Source: Rhodobacter sp. (GTDB taxonomy: Bacteria; Pseudomonadota; Alphaproteobacteria; Rhodobacterales; Rhodobacteraceae). From it: DNA of 64,000 nt. A program made the position numbers and the translations under genes. Positions 18,744 to 28,802 of this stretch are shown one piece after another. The notes under the pieces were generated by a model, which was not told where the DNA came from, made no database searches, and worked only from the letters and a program-made list of their open reading frames with translations. The stretch spans positions 158,722 to 222,721 of the forward strand of contig JAIXXB010000019.1 of the NCBI GenBank assembly GCA_027490955.1, read 5' to 3'. The first letter of the stretch is position 1, and each line of letters starts with the position of its first letter.

Positions 18744-19373
18744 ATGCGTGATCCAGCAGACTATTACATGAACACCCTCGTGCCGATGGTGGTTGAACAA
18801 ACCTCGCGGGGCGAGCGGGCCTATGACATCTTCTCGCGGATGCTGAAAGAACGGATTATCTTTCTGGCGGGCCCCGTCCATGATGGCATGTCTAGCCTGA
18901 TCTGCGCGCAATTGTTGTTCCTAGAGGCGGAGAATCCTTCGAAAGAAATTTCGATGTATATCAACAGCCCGGGTGGTGTGGTGACATCGGGCCTGTCGAT
19001 CTATGACACGATGCAATATATCCGCCCCAAAGTATCGACTTTGGTGATTGGGCAGGCAGCCTCGATGGGATCGCTTTTGCTGCAAGCGGGGGAAAAAGGC
19101 ATGCGCTTTTCTCTGCCCAACAGCCGCGTGATGGTGCATCAGCCTTCGGGCGGCTATCAGGGGCAGGCAACCGACATCTTGATCCATGCGCGCGAAACCG
19201 AAAAACTTAAGCGCCGCCTGAATGAGATTTACGTCAAGCATACGGGCAATGATCTGGCAACTGTCGAAGCCGCGCTAGAGCGCGACAATTTCATGTCTGC
19301 CGAAGATGCCAAAGCTTGGGGCCTGATTGACGAGATTTTGGACAGCCGCGGCAAGGCCGAAGAGGCCAAGTAA
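18744..19373 (+). CDS. clpP: ATP-dependent Clp protease proteolytic subunit
   Basis: A 209-residue serine protease that forms the 14-mer chamber degrading unfolded proteins fed by ClpX or ClpA. The Ser of [11 protein letters not shown], the His of [15 protein letters not shown] and the Asp in the KHTGND segment give the triad. A GTG two codons earlier (18741) is also possible; GAGAGG lies upstream. Standard clpP-clpX order, with a hairpin between. Confidence 0.97.
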   Translation: MRDPADYYMNTLVPMVVEQTSRGERAYDIFSRMLKERIIFLAGPVHDGMSSLICAQLLFLEAENPSKEISMYINSPGGVVTSGLSIYDTMQYIRPKVSTLVIGQAASMGSLLLQAGEKGMRFSLPNSRVMVHQPSGGYQGQATDILIHARETEKLKRRLNEIYVKHTGNDLATVEAALERDNFMSAEDAKAWGLIDEILDSRGKAEEAK

Positions 19374-19388
19374 GCCGCGCGCAGACAG

Positions 19389-19417
19389 CGCCCCCAAAGC
19401 CGCGACATTTGGGGGCG
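19389..19417 (+). terminator. Hairpin between clpP and clpX
   Basis: CGCCCCCAAA and TTTGGGGGCG form a perfect ten-base stem, 15 bp after the clpP stop. The following bases (ATTTGAG) are only weakly T-rich, so it may attenuate rather than stop transcription into clpX. Confidence 0.6.
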
Positions 19418-19484
19418 ATTTGAGATTGTGGCGGGGCGGGGCTTGGCATAAGCTGGCTCCCAATTCGGATGATGAGGTCAGGCT

Positions 19485-20750
19485 ATGGCAACCAGCACAA
19501 GCGACAGTAAAAATACGCTGTATTGCTCTTTTTGCGGCAAAAGCCAGCACGAGGTGCGCAAGCTGATTGCAGGCCCCACAGTGTTTATCTGTGATGAATG
19601 TGTTGAATTATGCATGGATATCATCCGCGAGGAAACCAAATCGGCAGGGTTGAAATCCACCGATGGTGTGCCAACCCCGCGCGATATCTGCGCCGTTTTG
19701 GACGATTATGTGATTGGCCAGATTCATGCCAAGCGTGTGTTGTCTGTGGCAGTGCATAACCATTACAAACGCCTGAACCATTCGACCAAAACCGATATCG
19801 AATTGGCAAAATCGAATATTCTGCTGATTGGCCCGACGGGCTGCGGCAAAACCCTGCTGGCGCAGACCTTGGCGCGGATTTTGGACGTGCCTTTCACCAT
19901 GGCCGATGCCACCACACTGACCGAAGCGGGCTATGTGGGCGAGGATGTGGAAAACATCATCCTCAAACTGCTGCAAGCGTCTGAATACAATGTGGAACGC
20001 GCGCAGCGCGGGATTGTCTACATTGACGAGGTTGATAAGATCACCCGCAAGTCTGACAATCCGTCGATCACGCGCGATGTTTCGGGCGAAGGCGTGCAGC
20101 AGGCGCTTTTGAAGATTATGGAAGGCACAGTTGCCTCGGTGCCGCCGCAGGGCGGGCGCAAACATCCGCAGCAAGAATTCTTGCAGGTGGATACGACCAA
20201 TATCTTGTTCATCTGCGGCGGGGCATTTGCGGGGCTGGAAAAGATCATCGCGCAGCGCGGCAAGGGCAGCGCCATTGGCTTTGGCGCTGATGTGAAAGAC
20301 CCCGATGCGCGCGGTGTGGGCGAATTGTTCGGCGAGCTTGAACCCGAAGATTTGCTGAAATTTGGCCTGATCCCTGAATTTGTCGGCCGCTTGCCCGTGA
20401 TTGCCACGCTGACCGATCTGGACGAGGCCGCGCTGATCACCATTTTGACCGAACCCAAGAACGCCTTGGTCAAACAATATCAGCGCCTGTTCGATATCGA
20501 AGGCACCAAGCTGACCTTTACCACCGATGCCCTGTCGGCCATCGCCAAACGCGCGATCAAGCGCAAAACAGGCGCGCGGGGTTTGCGGTCTATCATGGAA
20601 GATATCTTGCTGGATACGATGTTCGAATTGCCAGGTATGAATGATGTCGAAGAGGTGGTTGTGAACGAGGAATCGGTGACCAATGCCGTTCCGCCCCTAT
20701 TGGTGCATGCCGAGGGTAAAAAGAAAAAAGAACCCGCAACTGCCAGCTAA
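19485..20750 (+). CDS. clpX: ATP-dependent Clp protease ATP-binding subunit ClpX
   Basis: A 421-residue AAA+ unfoldase. The N-terminal zinc domain has CSFCGKSQ and CDECVELC; Walker A is GPTGCGKT, Walker B YIDEVDK, and the pore and ClpP-docking regions (including IGF in SAIGFGAD) are present. Ends with a short Lys-rich tail. Downstream of clpP and probably partly cotranscribed. Confidence 0.98.
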   Translation: MATSTSDSKNTLYCSFCGKSQHEVRKLIAGPTVFICDECVELCMDIIREETKSAGLKSTDGVPTPRDICAVLDDYVIGQIHAKRVLSVAVHNHYKRLNHSTKTDIELAKSNILLIGPTGCGKTLLAQTLARILDVPFTMADATTLTEAGYVGEDVENIILKLLQASEYNVERAQRGIVYIDEVDKITRKSDNPSITRDVSGEGVQQALLKIMEGTVASVPPQGGRKHPQQEFLQVDTTNILFICGGAFAGLEKIIAQRGKGSAIGFGADVKDPDARGVGELFGELEPEDLLKFGLIPEFVGRLPVIATLTDLDEAALITILTEPKNALVKQYQRLFDIEGTKLTFTTDALSAIAKRAIKRKTGARGLRSIMEDILLDTMFELPGMNDVEEVVVNEESVTNAVPPLLVHAEGKKKKEPATAS

Positions 20751-20765
20751 GCTTGGGGGCTGCCC

Positions 20766-21170
20766 ATGATCACCCGCATCAAAACGGGCTCTACATGGGA
20801 AGATCGCATCGGCTATGCCCGCGCCGTGGTGGCTGGCGGCTGGGTGCATGTGTCGGGCACAACTGGCACAGACCACGCCACGGGGGCCATTCCTGAAACT
20901 GTTGAGGATCAGTGCAAGCTGGCCCTCAGCATCATCGGCGCGGCGCTGGCGCGGGCAGGCGCGGGGTTTGAGCATGCCGTGCGCGTGACCTATGTTCTCA
21001 AACACGCCGCCGATTTTGAACGCTGCTGGCCGATTTTGTCCGCCACATTCGGCGCAAACCCGCCTGCCGCGATGATGATTGAAGCCCCGCTGATTGATCC
21101 GCGCCATTTGATCGAAATTGAACTGACGGCCTATCTGGGGCAAGGCGCGCAAACCGCCCGCACCCCCTAG
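20766..21170 (+). CDS. RidA (YjgF/YER057c) family protein, atypical
   Basis: A 134-residue member of the Rid family. The opening GYARAVVAGGWVHVSGTTG and the end DPRHLIEIELTAYL fit. In true enamine/imine deaminases an Arg sits in the sequence PARxxVEV; here the same place reads PAAMMIEA, so the substrate-carboxylate Arg is absent. It is likely one of the non-deaminase Rid subfamilies, and its role is unknown. It lies 15 bp after clpX. Confidence 0.85.
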   Translation: MITRIKTGSTWEDRIGYARAVVAGGWVHVSGTTGTDHATGAIPETVEDQCKLALSIIGAALARAGAGFEHAVRVTYVLKHAADFERCWPILSATFGANPPAAMMIEAPLIDPRHLIEIELTAYLGQGAQTARTP

Positions 21171-21221
21171 ACCTGCGCTGCGAATTCCGTCATATCAGGC
21201 CCAACAGATGGAGAATATGCC

Positions 21222-21596
21222 ATGAAATTCCTTGTGCGATTGCTGACGTGGTGGAACGGCCAAACCCTTGGCACGCAGTTTTACACATGGCGCAAGGGCA
21301 CCCGTGTGGGCGAGGATGAGCAGGGCAATATCTATTACCAAAACAAAGACGGCGCGCGCCGCTGGGTGATTTACAACGGCGAGGCAGAAGCCTCGCGCGT
21401 CTCGCCCGATTGGCATGGCTGGCTGCACCACACTTGGCCGCATCCGCCGACGACCGCACCTTTGGTGCATAAGCCATGGGAAGCGCCGCATCAGCCGAAT
21501 TTGACAGGCACAGCCGCGGCCTATGCGCCTGCAGGCTCGATCCGCGCGGGCGCACCTGCGCCAAAACGCGATTACGAGGCGTGGGAGCCAAAGTGA
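21222..21596 (+). CDS. NADH:ubiquinone oxidoreductase subunit NDUFA12 family
   Basis: A 124-residue accessory subunit of respiratory complex I, homologous to the mitochondrial B17.2 subunit and known from alphaproteobacteria. The block [20 protein letters not shown], then YYQNK and [24 protein letters not shown], is diagnostic. It lies away from the nuo operon and heads a small cluster with mlaD and DUF2155. Confidence 0.95.
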   Translation: MKFLVRLLTWWNGQTLGTQFYTWRKGTRVGEDEQGNIYYQNKDGARRWVIYNGEAEASRVSPDWHGWLHHTWPHPPTTAPLVHKPWEAPHQPNLTGTAAAYAPAGSIRAGAPAPKRDYEAWEPK

Positions 21597-21627
21597 CACA
21601 AACCAACCCAAGGGGAGGCGCTGAGTA

Positions 21628-22074
21628 ATGGCCGAAAATCGCGCAGAGGTTCTGGCAGGCTTTGGTATTGTGGCGCTGGCGCTGGGCTTTTTGGCCTATG
21701 CGGGCCTTGGGCAAATGGGCAGCGCGGCGGGCACCTATGATTTGAACGCATCCTTTCGCAGTGCCAATGGTATTTCTGTGGGCACGGATGTGCGCCTTGC
21801 AGGGGTGAAAGTGGGCACGATCAGCGATATGGCGCTCAATCCCCAGACCTTTTTCGCCGATGTGGTGGTGACCTTGGACAAATCGGTGCAACTGCCGACC
21901 GATACTGCGATCTTGATTTCTTCGGAAGGTTTGCTTGGCGGCAATTTCATCGAATTGGTGCCCGGCGGGGCAGAAGAGGTCTTGGCCGCAGGGGATCAGA
22001 TCGAAGATACGCAAAGTTCCGTCAGCCTGATCAGTTTGCTGATGAAATTCGTCTCGAGCGGGGACGATAAGTAA
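21628..22074 (+). CDS. mlaD: MlaD-type lipid transport protein
   Basis: A 148-residue MCE-domain protein with one N-terminal membrane helix (AGFGIVALALGFLAYAGLG). The MCE core reads ANGISVGTDVRLAGVKVGTI to SEGLLGGNFIELVPGG. It forms the periplasmic hexamer of the Mla phospholipid importer; its usual partners MlaE and MlaF are not adjacent here. GGGGAGG gives a strong ribosome site. The stop overlaps the next start by one base. Confidence 0.93.
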   Translation: MAENRAEVLAGFGIVALALGFLAYAGLGQMGSAAGTYDLNASFRSANGISVGTDVRLAGVKVGTISDMALNPQTFFADVVVTLDKSVQLPTDTAILISSEGLLGGNFIELVPGGAEEVLAAGDQIEDTQSSVSLISLLMKFVSSGDDK

Positions 22075-22526
22075 TGCGCATTTGGGCGGGTTTGCTGGCG
22101 CTGGCCATGGCCACCCCTGCGGCGGGCGAAGAGATGGCGCTGGCCAAGGGCGGCGAGTTGCGCATTTTGGACAAGCTGACGGGCCAATTGACCGATGCCG
22201 ATTTGCCCGTGGGCCAAAGCGTGACAGTGGGCAAGCTGACAGTGCAGTTGAACGAATGCCGCTATCCTGCCAGCAACCAAACTGTGGATGCCGAGGCGAA
22301 TGTGACCATATCTGATGCGGCTGTCTCGGCGCCTGTGTTCACAGGGTGGATGATTTCCTCTAGCCCTGCGCTGTCAGCGCTGGATCATCCGCGCTATGAT
22401 GTTTGGGTGATGCGCTGCGATGTGCCGCAACTGGCTTTGCCCGCTGTTGAGCCCCCCCCAGAAGAGGGCGAGGGTCAATCGGGCGAGGCTGATGCCGCCA
22501 CGACCGAGGCAGGCACGGGGCAATAG
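22074..22526 (+). CDS. DUF2155 domain protein
   Basis: A 150-residue secreted protein: signal peptide (IWAGLLALAMATPAAG), then a compact domain with LRILDKLTGQLTDADLPVGQSV, ECRYP, and FTGWMISSSPALSALDHPRYDVWVMRC, which is DUF2155. The last 30 residues are acidic and low complexity. Two conserved Cys may bond. Coupled to mlaD; its last 52 bases overlap the converging aat gene. Confidence 0.88.
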   Translation: MRIWAGLLALAMATPAAGEEMALAKGGELRILDKLTGQLTDADLPVGQSVTVGKLTVQLNECRYPASNQTVDAEANVTISDAAVSAPVFTGWMISSSPALSALDHPRYDVWVMRCDVPQLALPAVEPPPEEGEGQSGEADAATTEAGTGQ

Positions 22527-23119
22527 CCTTTTGGCGCAAAACTGGCCTGCAGGGTTAGGGCCTGCGCAAGGCGCTGCTCGTATTGCGCGCGCGATATCTC
22601 GACTGCGCCTAAACTGGCCAGATGCGGCGTAAGATATTGCGTGTCAAACAGCGCAAACCCGCCAGCGCGCAAGCGGTGGATCAAATAGGCCAGCGCCATT
22701 TTGCTGCCCCCCGTGGCGCGCGAAAACATTGATTCGCCAAAAAAGGCCCCGCAAATGGCCACGCCATAAACCCCACCCATCAAAGTGCCGCCTGCGTAAA
22801 TCTCTTGGCTATGGGCATGGCCTTGGGCGTGCAATTGCGCATAAAGATCAAAAATCTCGGCATTGATCCATGTCTGCGGGCGGTCGGCGCAGGCCTGCAC
22901 CACCGCTGCAAAGTTGCGGTTCACAGCCACCTCATAGCCGCCGCGCAGAATTTGCGCGCGCAGGCTGCGCGAGATGTGAAACGCATTCAAATCGAACACA
23001 CCGCGCCGATGGGGCCGCATCCAATGGATGCCCTTTGCGCTGCGCGATTCGGCCATGGGAAACACGCCGATGCGATAGGCCTGCAAAAGAAGTTCAGGGG
23101 TGATATGCGATGCGGTCAT
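22475..23119 (-). CDS. aat: Leucyl/phenylalanyl-tRNA--protein transferase
   Basis: A 214-residue enzyme of the N-end rule pathway, adding Leu or Phe from tRNA to proteins with basic N-termini. The family blocks AYRIGVFPMAESR, WMRPHRRGVF, GGVYGVAICGAFFGESMFSR and FDTQYLTPHLASLG are all present. The first ATG is at 23119. It lies downstream of accBC in the same direction, behind a hairpin. Confidence 0.96.
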   Translation of the reverse strand: MTASHITPELLLQAYRIGVFPMAESRSAKGIHWMRPHRRGVFDLNAFHISRSLRAQILRGGYEVAVNRNFAAVVQACADRPQTWINAEIFDLYAQLHAQGHAHSQEIYAGGTLMGGVYGVAICGAFFGESMFSRATGGSKMALAYLIHRLRAGGFALFDTQYLTPHLASLGAVEISRAQYEQRLAQALTLQASFAPKGYCPVPASVVAASASPD

Positions 23120-23128
23120 AAACACAAA

Positions 23129-23146
23129 GGCGGGGTTTCCCCCGCC
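23129..23146 (-). terminator. Terminator-like hairpin between accC and aat
   Basis: On the minus strand GGCGGGG pairs with CCCCGCC over a four-base loop, followed by TTTGTGTTT. It ends within ten bases of the aat start, so it may attenuate accBC read-through into aat. Confidence 0.65.
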
Positions 23147-23152
23147 CTTTCC

Positions 23153-24502
23153 TTATGCGCTGTATTTCGCGGCCAGCCATTTTTCCAGCCAGTGGATGTT
23201 GTAATCCCCAGTCTGAATATCAGGTTCGGCCAACAGATCGTGAAACAGCGGCACTGTGGTGTCGATCCCATCGATAATCAACTCGCCCAGCGCGCGTTTC
23301 AGGCGGGCCAGCGCCTCGGGGCGGTCGCGGCCATGCACGATTAGCTTGCCGATCAAGCTGTCGTAATAGGGCGGAATGGAATAGCCGCCGTAAATGGCCG
23401 AATCCATCCGCACGCCCAGACCACCGGGCGCATGAAACACCTTGATCTTGCCGGGGCAGGGCGAGAAGTTGGGCAGTTTTTCGGCGTTGATGCGCACTTC
23501 GATGGCATGGCCGTTGATGACCAAATCGCTTTGGCCAAAGGACATATCCATGCCTGCGGCCACGCGAATCTGCTCGCGCACCAGATCCACGCCAAAAATC
23601 GCCTCGGTCACAGGATGTTCCACCTGCAAGCGGGTGTTCATTTCGATGAAAAAGAACTCGCCATCTTCATACAAAAACTCGATCGTGCCCGCGCCGATAT
23701 AGTTGATTTTGGCTACAGCATCGGCGCAGACCTTGCCGATCTTGGCGCGCAGCGCCTCTGTGATTACGGGGCCGGGGGCCTCTTCAAAGACTTTTTGATG
23801 GCGGCGCTGCAAGGAGCAATCTCGCTCGCCCAGATGCACAGCGCGGCCTTTGCCATCGCCGAAGACCTGAATTTCAATATGGCGCGGCTTTTGCAGGTAT
23901 TTTTCGATATAGACTTCGTCATTGCCAAAGGCGGCCTTGGATTCCGAGCGCGCCGTGCGGAAGGCAATTTCCAATTCTTCGGCATTATGCGCCACTTTCA
24001 TGCCGCGTCCACCGCCACCTGCCGTGGCCTTGATGATCACGGGAAAGCCGATGCCAGCGGCCACGCCAATGGCGGTTTCAAAATCGGCCACGCCGCCGTC
24101 CGACCCCGGAACCACGGGAATACCCAGATCCTTGGCGGTGACTTTGGCGGTGATTTTATCGCCCATAATGCGGATATGTTCGGCCTTTGGGCCGATAAAG
24201 GTGATGCCATGGTCTTCCAGCGCCTGCGCAAAGGCTGCGTTTTCCGACAAAAAGCCATAGCCCGGATGCACGGCCTGCGCGCCCGTAATCTCGCAGGCGG
24301 AAATGATTGCGGCCTTGTTCAAATAGCTGTCTGTCGAGGAATTGGGCCCAATGCAGACAGATTCGTCCGCCATGCGCACATGCATCGCATCGGCATCAGC
24401 GGTGGAATGCACCGCTACCGATTTGATGCCCATCTCGCGGCAGGCGCGGATCACGCGCAGGGCAATCTCGCCCCGATTGGCGATCAGGATTTTGTCAAAC
24501 AT
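23153..24502 (-). CDS. accC: Acetyl-CoA carboxylase, biotin carboxylase subunit
   Basis: A 449-residue ATP-dependent enzyme that carboxylates the biotin on Acc[18 protein letters not shown] begins the fold; the Gly-rich ATP loop ([11 protein letters not shown]), the [14 protein letters not shown] block and the C-terminal lid are complete. It lies four bases after accB and is clearly cotranscribed. Confidence 0.98.
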   Translation of the reverse strand: MFDKILIANRGEIALRVIRACREMGIKSVAVHSTADADAMHVRMADESVCIGPNSSTDSYLNKAAIISACEITGAQAVHPGYGFLSENAAFAQALEDHGITFIGPKAEHIRIMGDKITAKVTAKDLGIPVVPGSDGGVADFETAIGVAAGIGFPVIIKATAGGGGRGMKVAHNAEELEIAFRTARSESKAAFGNDEVYIEKYLQKPRHIEIQVFGDGKGRAVHLGERDCSLQRRHQKVFEEAPGPVITEALRAKIGKVCADAVAKINYIGAGTIEFLYEDGEFFFIEMNTRLQVEHPVTEAIFGVDLVREQIRVAAGMDMSFGQSDLVINGHAIEVRINAEKLPNFSPCPGKIKVFHAPGGLGVRMDSAIYGGYSIPPYYDSLIGKLIVHGRDRPEALARLKRALGELIIDGIDTTVPLFHDLLAEPDIQTGDYNIHWLEKWLAAKYSA

Positions 24503-24506
24503 CGCG

Positions 24507-25007
24507 CTACTCGATAATCATCAGGGGCGCGCCAAATTCGACCGCCGTGCCATCGGAAACCAAAATCCGCTTGACCGTGCCTGCGCGCGGGGCGGGGATA
24601 TGGTTCATGGTCTTCATGGCTTCGATAATCAGCACAGTTTGCCCTTCGGCCACTGTTGCGCCCACGGTCACGAAAGGGGTCGCGCCAGGTTCGGCGGCCA
24701 GATAGCATGTGCCCACCATAGGAGAGGCAACCGCGCCAGGATGTTTGGCAGGATCGTCCACTGCGGCGGCTGCGGCAGGTGCAGGGGCTGGCGCTGCGGC
24801 GGGCGCAGGGGCTGCGGCAGATGCGGCATAAACAGGGGCGGGGGCCGCCATATGCACCACATTGGCCTGCTTGATCACTTTGACATCAAGGCTGTCATCC
24901 TCGCCATATTCGCGCTTGACGGAAATTTCCGTCAATTCGTTCTTGTTCAACAGCTCTGCCAAAGCCGCGATAAAGGCGACATCCGCGTCGGTGGATTGTT
25001 TGCTCAT
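24507..25007 (-). CDS. accB: Acetyl-CoA carboxylase, biotin carboxyl carrier protein
   Basis: A 166-residue carrier. N-terminal helical part, an Ala/Pro linker of about 50 residues, then the biotinyl domain ending in [16 protein letters not shown] with the biotinylated Lys at about 132. Thr follows the Lys where many bacteria have Met or Leu; this is common in alphaproteobacteria. Start at 25007 has AGAGGA upstream. Confidence 0.96.
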   Translation of the reverse strand: MSKQSTDADVAFIAALAELLNKNELTEISVKREYGEDDSLDVKVIKQANVVHMAAPAPVYAASAAAPAPAAAPAPAPAAAAAVDDPAKHPGAVASPMVGTCYLAAEPGATPFVTVGATVAEGQTVLIIEAMKTMNHIPAPRAGTVKRILVSDGTAVEFGAPLMIIE

Positions 25008-25204
25008 GCAGTCCTCTGCCAGTTTGTGCGTGCCGCATTGCGGCTGTGCGTTCCCTTTGTGCAGCATCTTCTGGCGCAAATCGGGCCAAAACCATGCCCC
25101 GCGCCGTGCTGTGTCTGCCCCCTATATAGAAAAACCATTGCAGAAAAAAGAGGCGTTGGCGCGTTAAAGCTTCGTTCAGGACAGGAAAATTGCGCTGGCA
25201 ATAA

Positions 25205-25220
25205 TTTACCATTTGGAAAA
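25205..25220. promoter_or_regulatory. Probable RutR-like operator before preT
   Basis: TTTACCATTTGGAAAA matches 11 of 14 fixed positions of the E. coli RutR consensus TTGACCAnnTGGTCAA. It lies 53 bp before the preT start. A better site stands before the ureidopropionase gene. Confidence 0.5.
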
Positions 25221-25272
25221 ATTTTGAACTTGTGGCAGCCTGATTCGAAAGATCATGCAGATGGGAGCCGAG

Positions 25273-26553
25273 ATGCCAAACAGTCCCTTTACGTCCGGAG
25301 TGGTGCAAGCCCGCCTTAGCGCGGCAGAGCTTGCCCATAACTTCGCCGATATTTCGCCAAAGCTGGATGCGCATGAGGCGCGGGTTGCGGCGGATCGCTG
25401 TTATTTCTGCCATGATGCGCCCTGCGTCACGGCCTGCCCAACCGATATCGATATTCCACTGTTCATTCGCCAAATTGCCACGGGCACGCCTGATGCGGCG
25501 GCAAAAACCATTCTTTCCCAAAACATCATGGGCGGGATGTGCGCGCGCGTTTGCCCCACCGAAGTGCTGTGCGAAGGGGCCTGCGTGCGCGAGATGGCCG
25601 AGGGTAAGCCCGTGGAAATTGGCCGCCTGCAACGCTTTGCCACCGATACGCTGATGGATAAGGGTATCCATCCTTTCACCCGCGCCAAGGCAACGGGCAA
25701 GAAAGTGGCCGTCGTTGGGGCAGGGCCTGCGGGCCTGTCCTGCGCGCATCGCTTGGCCATGCTGGGCCATGAGGTGCAAGTCTATGAGGCGCGCGCCAAG
25801 GCGGGTGGCCTGAACGAATACGGCATCGCGGCCTATAAGGCGGCAGATGATTTTGCCGCACGCGAAGTGGACTGGCTGCTGAAAATCGGCGGGATTACGA
25901 TCCATTACAACAAAGCCTTGGGCAAAGATGTGACTCTGGCCCAGTTAGAGGCCGATTTTGATGCAGTCTTCCTTGGCATAGGTTTGGGCGGCGTGAACGC
26001 GCTGGGTCTTGCTGGGGCCGATCTAAAAGGCGTGCATAATGCGGTGGATTTCATCGAAGGCCTGCGCCAAAGCGCCAAAGCAGATGTTGCCATTGGCCGC
26101 GACGTGGTGGTGATTGGCGGCGGGATGACGGCGGTTGATGCCGCTGTGCAATCGCGTTTGCTGGGCGCGCAAAACGTCACCATGGTTTACCGCGGCCCGC
26201 GCGAGAGGATGAGCGCCTCGGAATATGAACAGGAACATGCCACCAGCGCGGGGGTGCGGATTATCTACAACGCCGCGCCCAAAGCCGTGCATGGCAGCAG
26301 CCATGTGACGGGTGTCGAGTTTACCTTTGCCGGCGGGGACAGCTTTACCATCCCTGCCGATCAGGTGTTTTTGGCCATTGGCCAAACCCTAGAGGGCGCG
26401 CCCATCGCGCTGGAGGGCAAAAAGCTGAAAACCAATGCAGGCAAAGTCTGGGCTGGCGGCGATTGCGCGGCAGGCGGGCAAGATTTGACTGTGACCGCTG
26501 TGGCCGAAGGGCGCGATGCCGCAATGGCCATTCATGCAAAACTTTTGGGCTAG
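25273..26553 (+). CDS. preT: Dihydropyrimidine dehydrogenase, FAD/NADPH subunit (PreT-type)
   Basis: A 426-residue flavoprotein that passes electrons from NAD(P)H to PreA so uracil or thymine is reduced to the dihydro form. The N-terminal Fe-S domain has CYFCHDAPC and a second Cys cluster (CARVCPTEVLCEGAC). Two dinucleotide folds follow: GAGPAGLSCAHRL for FAD and VIGGGMTAVDAA for NAD(P)H. Start at 25273 has GGGAG five bases upstream; two earlier ATGs are less likely. Ten bases separate it from preA. Confidence 0.95.
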   Translation: MPNSPFTSGVVQARLSAAELAHNFADISPKLDAHEARVAADRCYFCHDAPCVTACPTDIDIPLFIRQIATGTPDAAAKTILSQNIMGGMCARVCPTEVLCEGACVREMAEGKPVEIGRLQRFATDTLMDKGIHPFTRAKATGKKVAVVGAGPAGLSCAHRLAMLGHEVQVYEARAKAGGLNEYGIAAYKAADDFAAREVDWLLKIGGITIHYNKALGKDVTLAQLEADFDAVFLGIGLGGVNALGLAGADLKGVHNAVDFIEGLRQSAKADVAIGRDVVVIGGGMTAVDAAVQSRLLGAQNVTMVYRGPRERMSASEYEQEHATSAGVRIIYNAAPKAVHGSSHVTGVEFTFAGGDSFTIPADQVFLAIGQTLEGAPIALEGKKLKTNAGKVWAGGDCAAGGQDLTVTAVAEGRDAAMAIHAKLLG

Positions 26554-26562
26554 GGGGAACAT

Positions 26563-27861
26563 ATGGCAAACCTGACTACAGATTTCATCGGGATCAAATC
26601 TCCCAACCCGTTTTGGCTGGCCTCTGCCCCGCCCACGGATAAGGCCTATAACGTCGAGCGCGCGTTTCAGGCAGGCTGGGGCGGGGTGGTGTGGAAAACG
26701 CTGGGCAGCGAAGGCCCGCCCGTGGTGAATGTGAACGGGCCGCGCTATGGCGCGATTTGGGGCGCAGATCGCCGCCTTTTGGGGCTGAACAATATCGAAC
26801 TCATCACCGACCGCCCCTTGCAGGTGAATTTGCAAGAAATCAAGATGGTCAAGCGGAAGTGGCGCGATCGGGCCATGGTGATTTCCCTGATGGTGCCTTG
26901 CGACGAAGAGAGTTGGAAAGACATTCTGCACCGCATCGAAGATACCGAGGCAGACGGGGTAGAGTTGAACTTTGGCTGCCCGCATGGCATGGCCGAACGC
27001 GGCATGGGCAGCGCTGTGGGCCAAGTGCCCGAATATATCGAAATGGTCACCCGCTGGGTAAAGACCCACTCGCGCATGCCCTGCATCGTGAAACTGACCC
27101 CAAATATTGCCGATATTCGCAAACCCGCCGAAGCGGCCAAGCGCGGCGGCGCGGATGCGGTCTCGCTGATCAACACGATCAATTCGATCACCTCGGTGAA
27201 CCTTGACACATTCAGTCCCGAACCGATGATCGACGGCAAGGGCACGCATGGCGGCTATTGCGGCCCTGCGGTCAAACCGATTGCGCTGAATATGGTGGCC
27301 GAGATTGCCCGCAGCGAGGCCACACGCGGCTTGCCGATTTCGGGCATTGGCGGGGTGACGACTTGGCGCGATGCGGCAGAATTCATGGCGCTGGGCGCGG
27401 GCAATGTGCAGGTTTGCACGGCGGTGATGACCTATGGGTTTAAGATTGTGCAGGAAATGATTTCGGGCCTGTCCGATTACATGGACAGCAAAGGCATGAC
27501 CAGCACAGCCGATTTGGTCGCCCGCGCGGTGCCCAATGTCACCGATTGGCAATATCTGAACCTGAACTATGTCACCAAGGCGCAGATCAATCAGGATGAT
27601 TGCATCAAATGCGGCCGCTGCTATGCCGCCTGCGAAGATACATCCCACCAAGCCATCGCAATGAGCGAAGATCGCACCTTTACTGTCAAAGACGAGGAAT
27701 GCGTGGCCTGCAATCTGTGCGTCAATGTCTGCCCTGTGGAAAATTGCATCACCATGGTGACGCTGGATAAGGGGGCCGTTGATCTGCGCACGGGCAAAAA
27801 GGTGGAAGACTATGCCAACTGGACAACCCATCCCAACAACCCATCCGTTGCGGCAGAGTAA
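26563..27861 (+). CDS. preA: Dihydropyrimidine dehydrogenase, catalytic subunit (PreA-type)
   Basis: A 432-residue subunit. An FMN-binding TIM barrel like dihydroorotate dehydrogenase comes first (FWLASAPPTDKAYNVERAF, then NFGCPHGMAERGMGSA). Two [4Fe-4S] motifs close the chain: Cys at about 347, 350, 353, 357 and 380, 383, 386, 390. Together with PreT it does the first step of reductive pyrimidine degradation. Strong ribosome site AGGGGGA. The composite repeat follows about 100 bp after the stop. Confidence 0.97.
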   Translation: MANLTTDFIGIKSPNPFWLASAPPTDKAYNVERAFQAGWGGVVWKTLGSEGPPVVNVNGPRYGAIWGADRRLLGLNNIELITDRPLQVNLQEIKMVKRKWRDRAMVISLMVPCDEESWKDILHRIEDTEADGVELNFGCPHGMAERGMGSAVGQVPEYIEMVTRWVKTHSRMPCIVKLTPNIADIRKPAEAAKRGGADAVSLINTINSITSVNLDTFSPEPMIDGKGTHGGYCGPAVKPIALNMVAEIARSEATRGLPISGIGGVTTWRDAAEFMALGAGNVQVCTAVMTYGFKIVQEMISGLSDYMDSKGMTSTADLVARAVPNVTDWQYLNLNYVTKAQINQDDCIKCGRCYAACEDTSHQAIAMSEDRTFTVKDEECVACNLCVNVCPVENCITMVTLDKGAVDLRTGKKVEDYANWTTHPNNPSVAAE

Positions 27862-27960
27862 ACCCAGCAAAAAAGTGCCGAGTCTGCAATAGTGCGAATC
27901 CAGCGGCTGAATCGGCGCTGCAGCGCAGCGAAAATGTTGCAAATGCACAAATGATAAAAA

Positions 27961-28024
27961 GGGGGGCCTGTGCGGCCCCCCTCGCTGCGCTCACCCCCCG
28001 CAGGATATTTGGGAAAAAGAGAAG
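27961..28024. repeat. Composite intergenic repeat, copy 1 (after preA)
   Basis: GGGGGGCC and GGCCCCCC form an eight-base hairpin over TGTGC, followed by GCTGCGCTC and the block CCCCCCGCAGGATATTTG then AAAAAGAGAAG. The same arrangement is at 62762-62821, and variants are after the ureidopropionase and pyrimidine ATPase genes. The hairpin can end preA transcription. Confidence 0.8.
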
Positions 28025-28076
28025 CGCGAAGCGGCAAGTATAAGTGTGACTGTGGGCGCGGCGATGCGCCCTGTGG

Positions 28077-28703
28077 CTAGGGCTGTAATAGGCGGGTCAG
28101 CAGGGTTTCAAGATATTTGTCGGCCCCTGCAAAGGGATCGATACCCTCGCCCAAAACCGCGCGCACTTGCACATCGAAATCGGCGTAATGCTGGGTCAGC
28201 GCCCAGATTGAAAAGATCAGATGTGTCGGATCGCAGGGCGCGATTTTGCCCGCCTGCATCCATGCTGCAATGACGGCGGATTTTTCGGCGACCAAGGCGC
28301 GCAGATCGGTTTCGATCGCGGCGCGCATCCGCGGTGCGCCTTGCAGCATTTCATTGGCAAAGAGGCGGCTTTCGCGCGGGTAAAGGCGGGCAAGTTCCAG
28401 TTTGCGATGCGCGTAGGATGTGATTTCTGCCAGCGGATCGCCCAGCGGATCCATGGCGCGCAACGGGTCAAGCCATGTTTCCAAAAGCTGGGTCAGCAGC
28501 GCGTTATGCACAGCCTCTTTGCTGGGAAAATAATACAGAAGATTGGGTTTTGACAGGCCCGCGCGGGTGGCGATTTCATCCAATGTCGCGCCGCGAAACC
28601 CCGCTTGCGAGAAGATTTCCAGCGCCGCCTCTAAAATCACCTCGCGGTTGCGGGCTTGGATGCGGGTGCGCGCTTTGGCTTTGGGAACGGGGATCGGGGA
28701 CAC
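28077..28703 (-). CDS. rutR: TetR-family pyrimidine regulator RutR
   Basis: A 208-residue repressor. HTH: ATLDEIATRAGLSKPNLLYYFPSKEAVHNALL. The C-terminal domain shares with E. coli RutR the stretches ESRLFANEMLQGAP, AGKIAPCDPTHLIF and IWALTQHYADF, where the Trp stacks on bound uracil. It starts at a GTG (28703). It lies inside the pyrimidine locus and converges on preA, so it very likely controls the cluster and releases DNA when uracil or thymine binds. The operator at 29566 fits its known consensus. Confidence 0.93.
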   Translation of the reverse strand: MSPIPVPKAKARTRIQARNREVILEAALEIFSQAGFRGATLDEIATRAGLSKPNLLYYFPSKEAVHNALLTQLLETWLDPLRAMDPLGDPLAEITSYAHRKLELARLYPRESRLFANEMLQGAPRMRAAIETDLRALVAEKSAVIAAWMQAGKIAPCDPTHLIFSIWALTQHYADFDVQVRAVLGEGIDPFAGADKYLETLLTRLLQP

Positions 28704-28763
28704 GGCGCTTCTTTAGGTTGTCATAACTTTAAACTGGCCCAAGCCGCACCGCATTGCAAATGT

Positions 28764-28795
28764 AAATTTCCCCGCCGCATCATGGGCGGGCGGGG
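28764..28795 (-). terminator. Terminator of the 28-residue gene
   Basis: On the minus strand CCCCGCC pairs with GGCGGGG, followed by AAATTT, 8 bp after the stop. It separates the tiny gene from rutR. Confidence 0.6.
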
Positions 28796-28802
28796 CGCTT
28801 GG

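Noticed and set aside
26389..27948. 519-residue open frame opposite preA
   Set aside because: Antisense shadow of preA; His/Arg-rich translation without domains.
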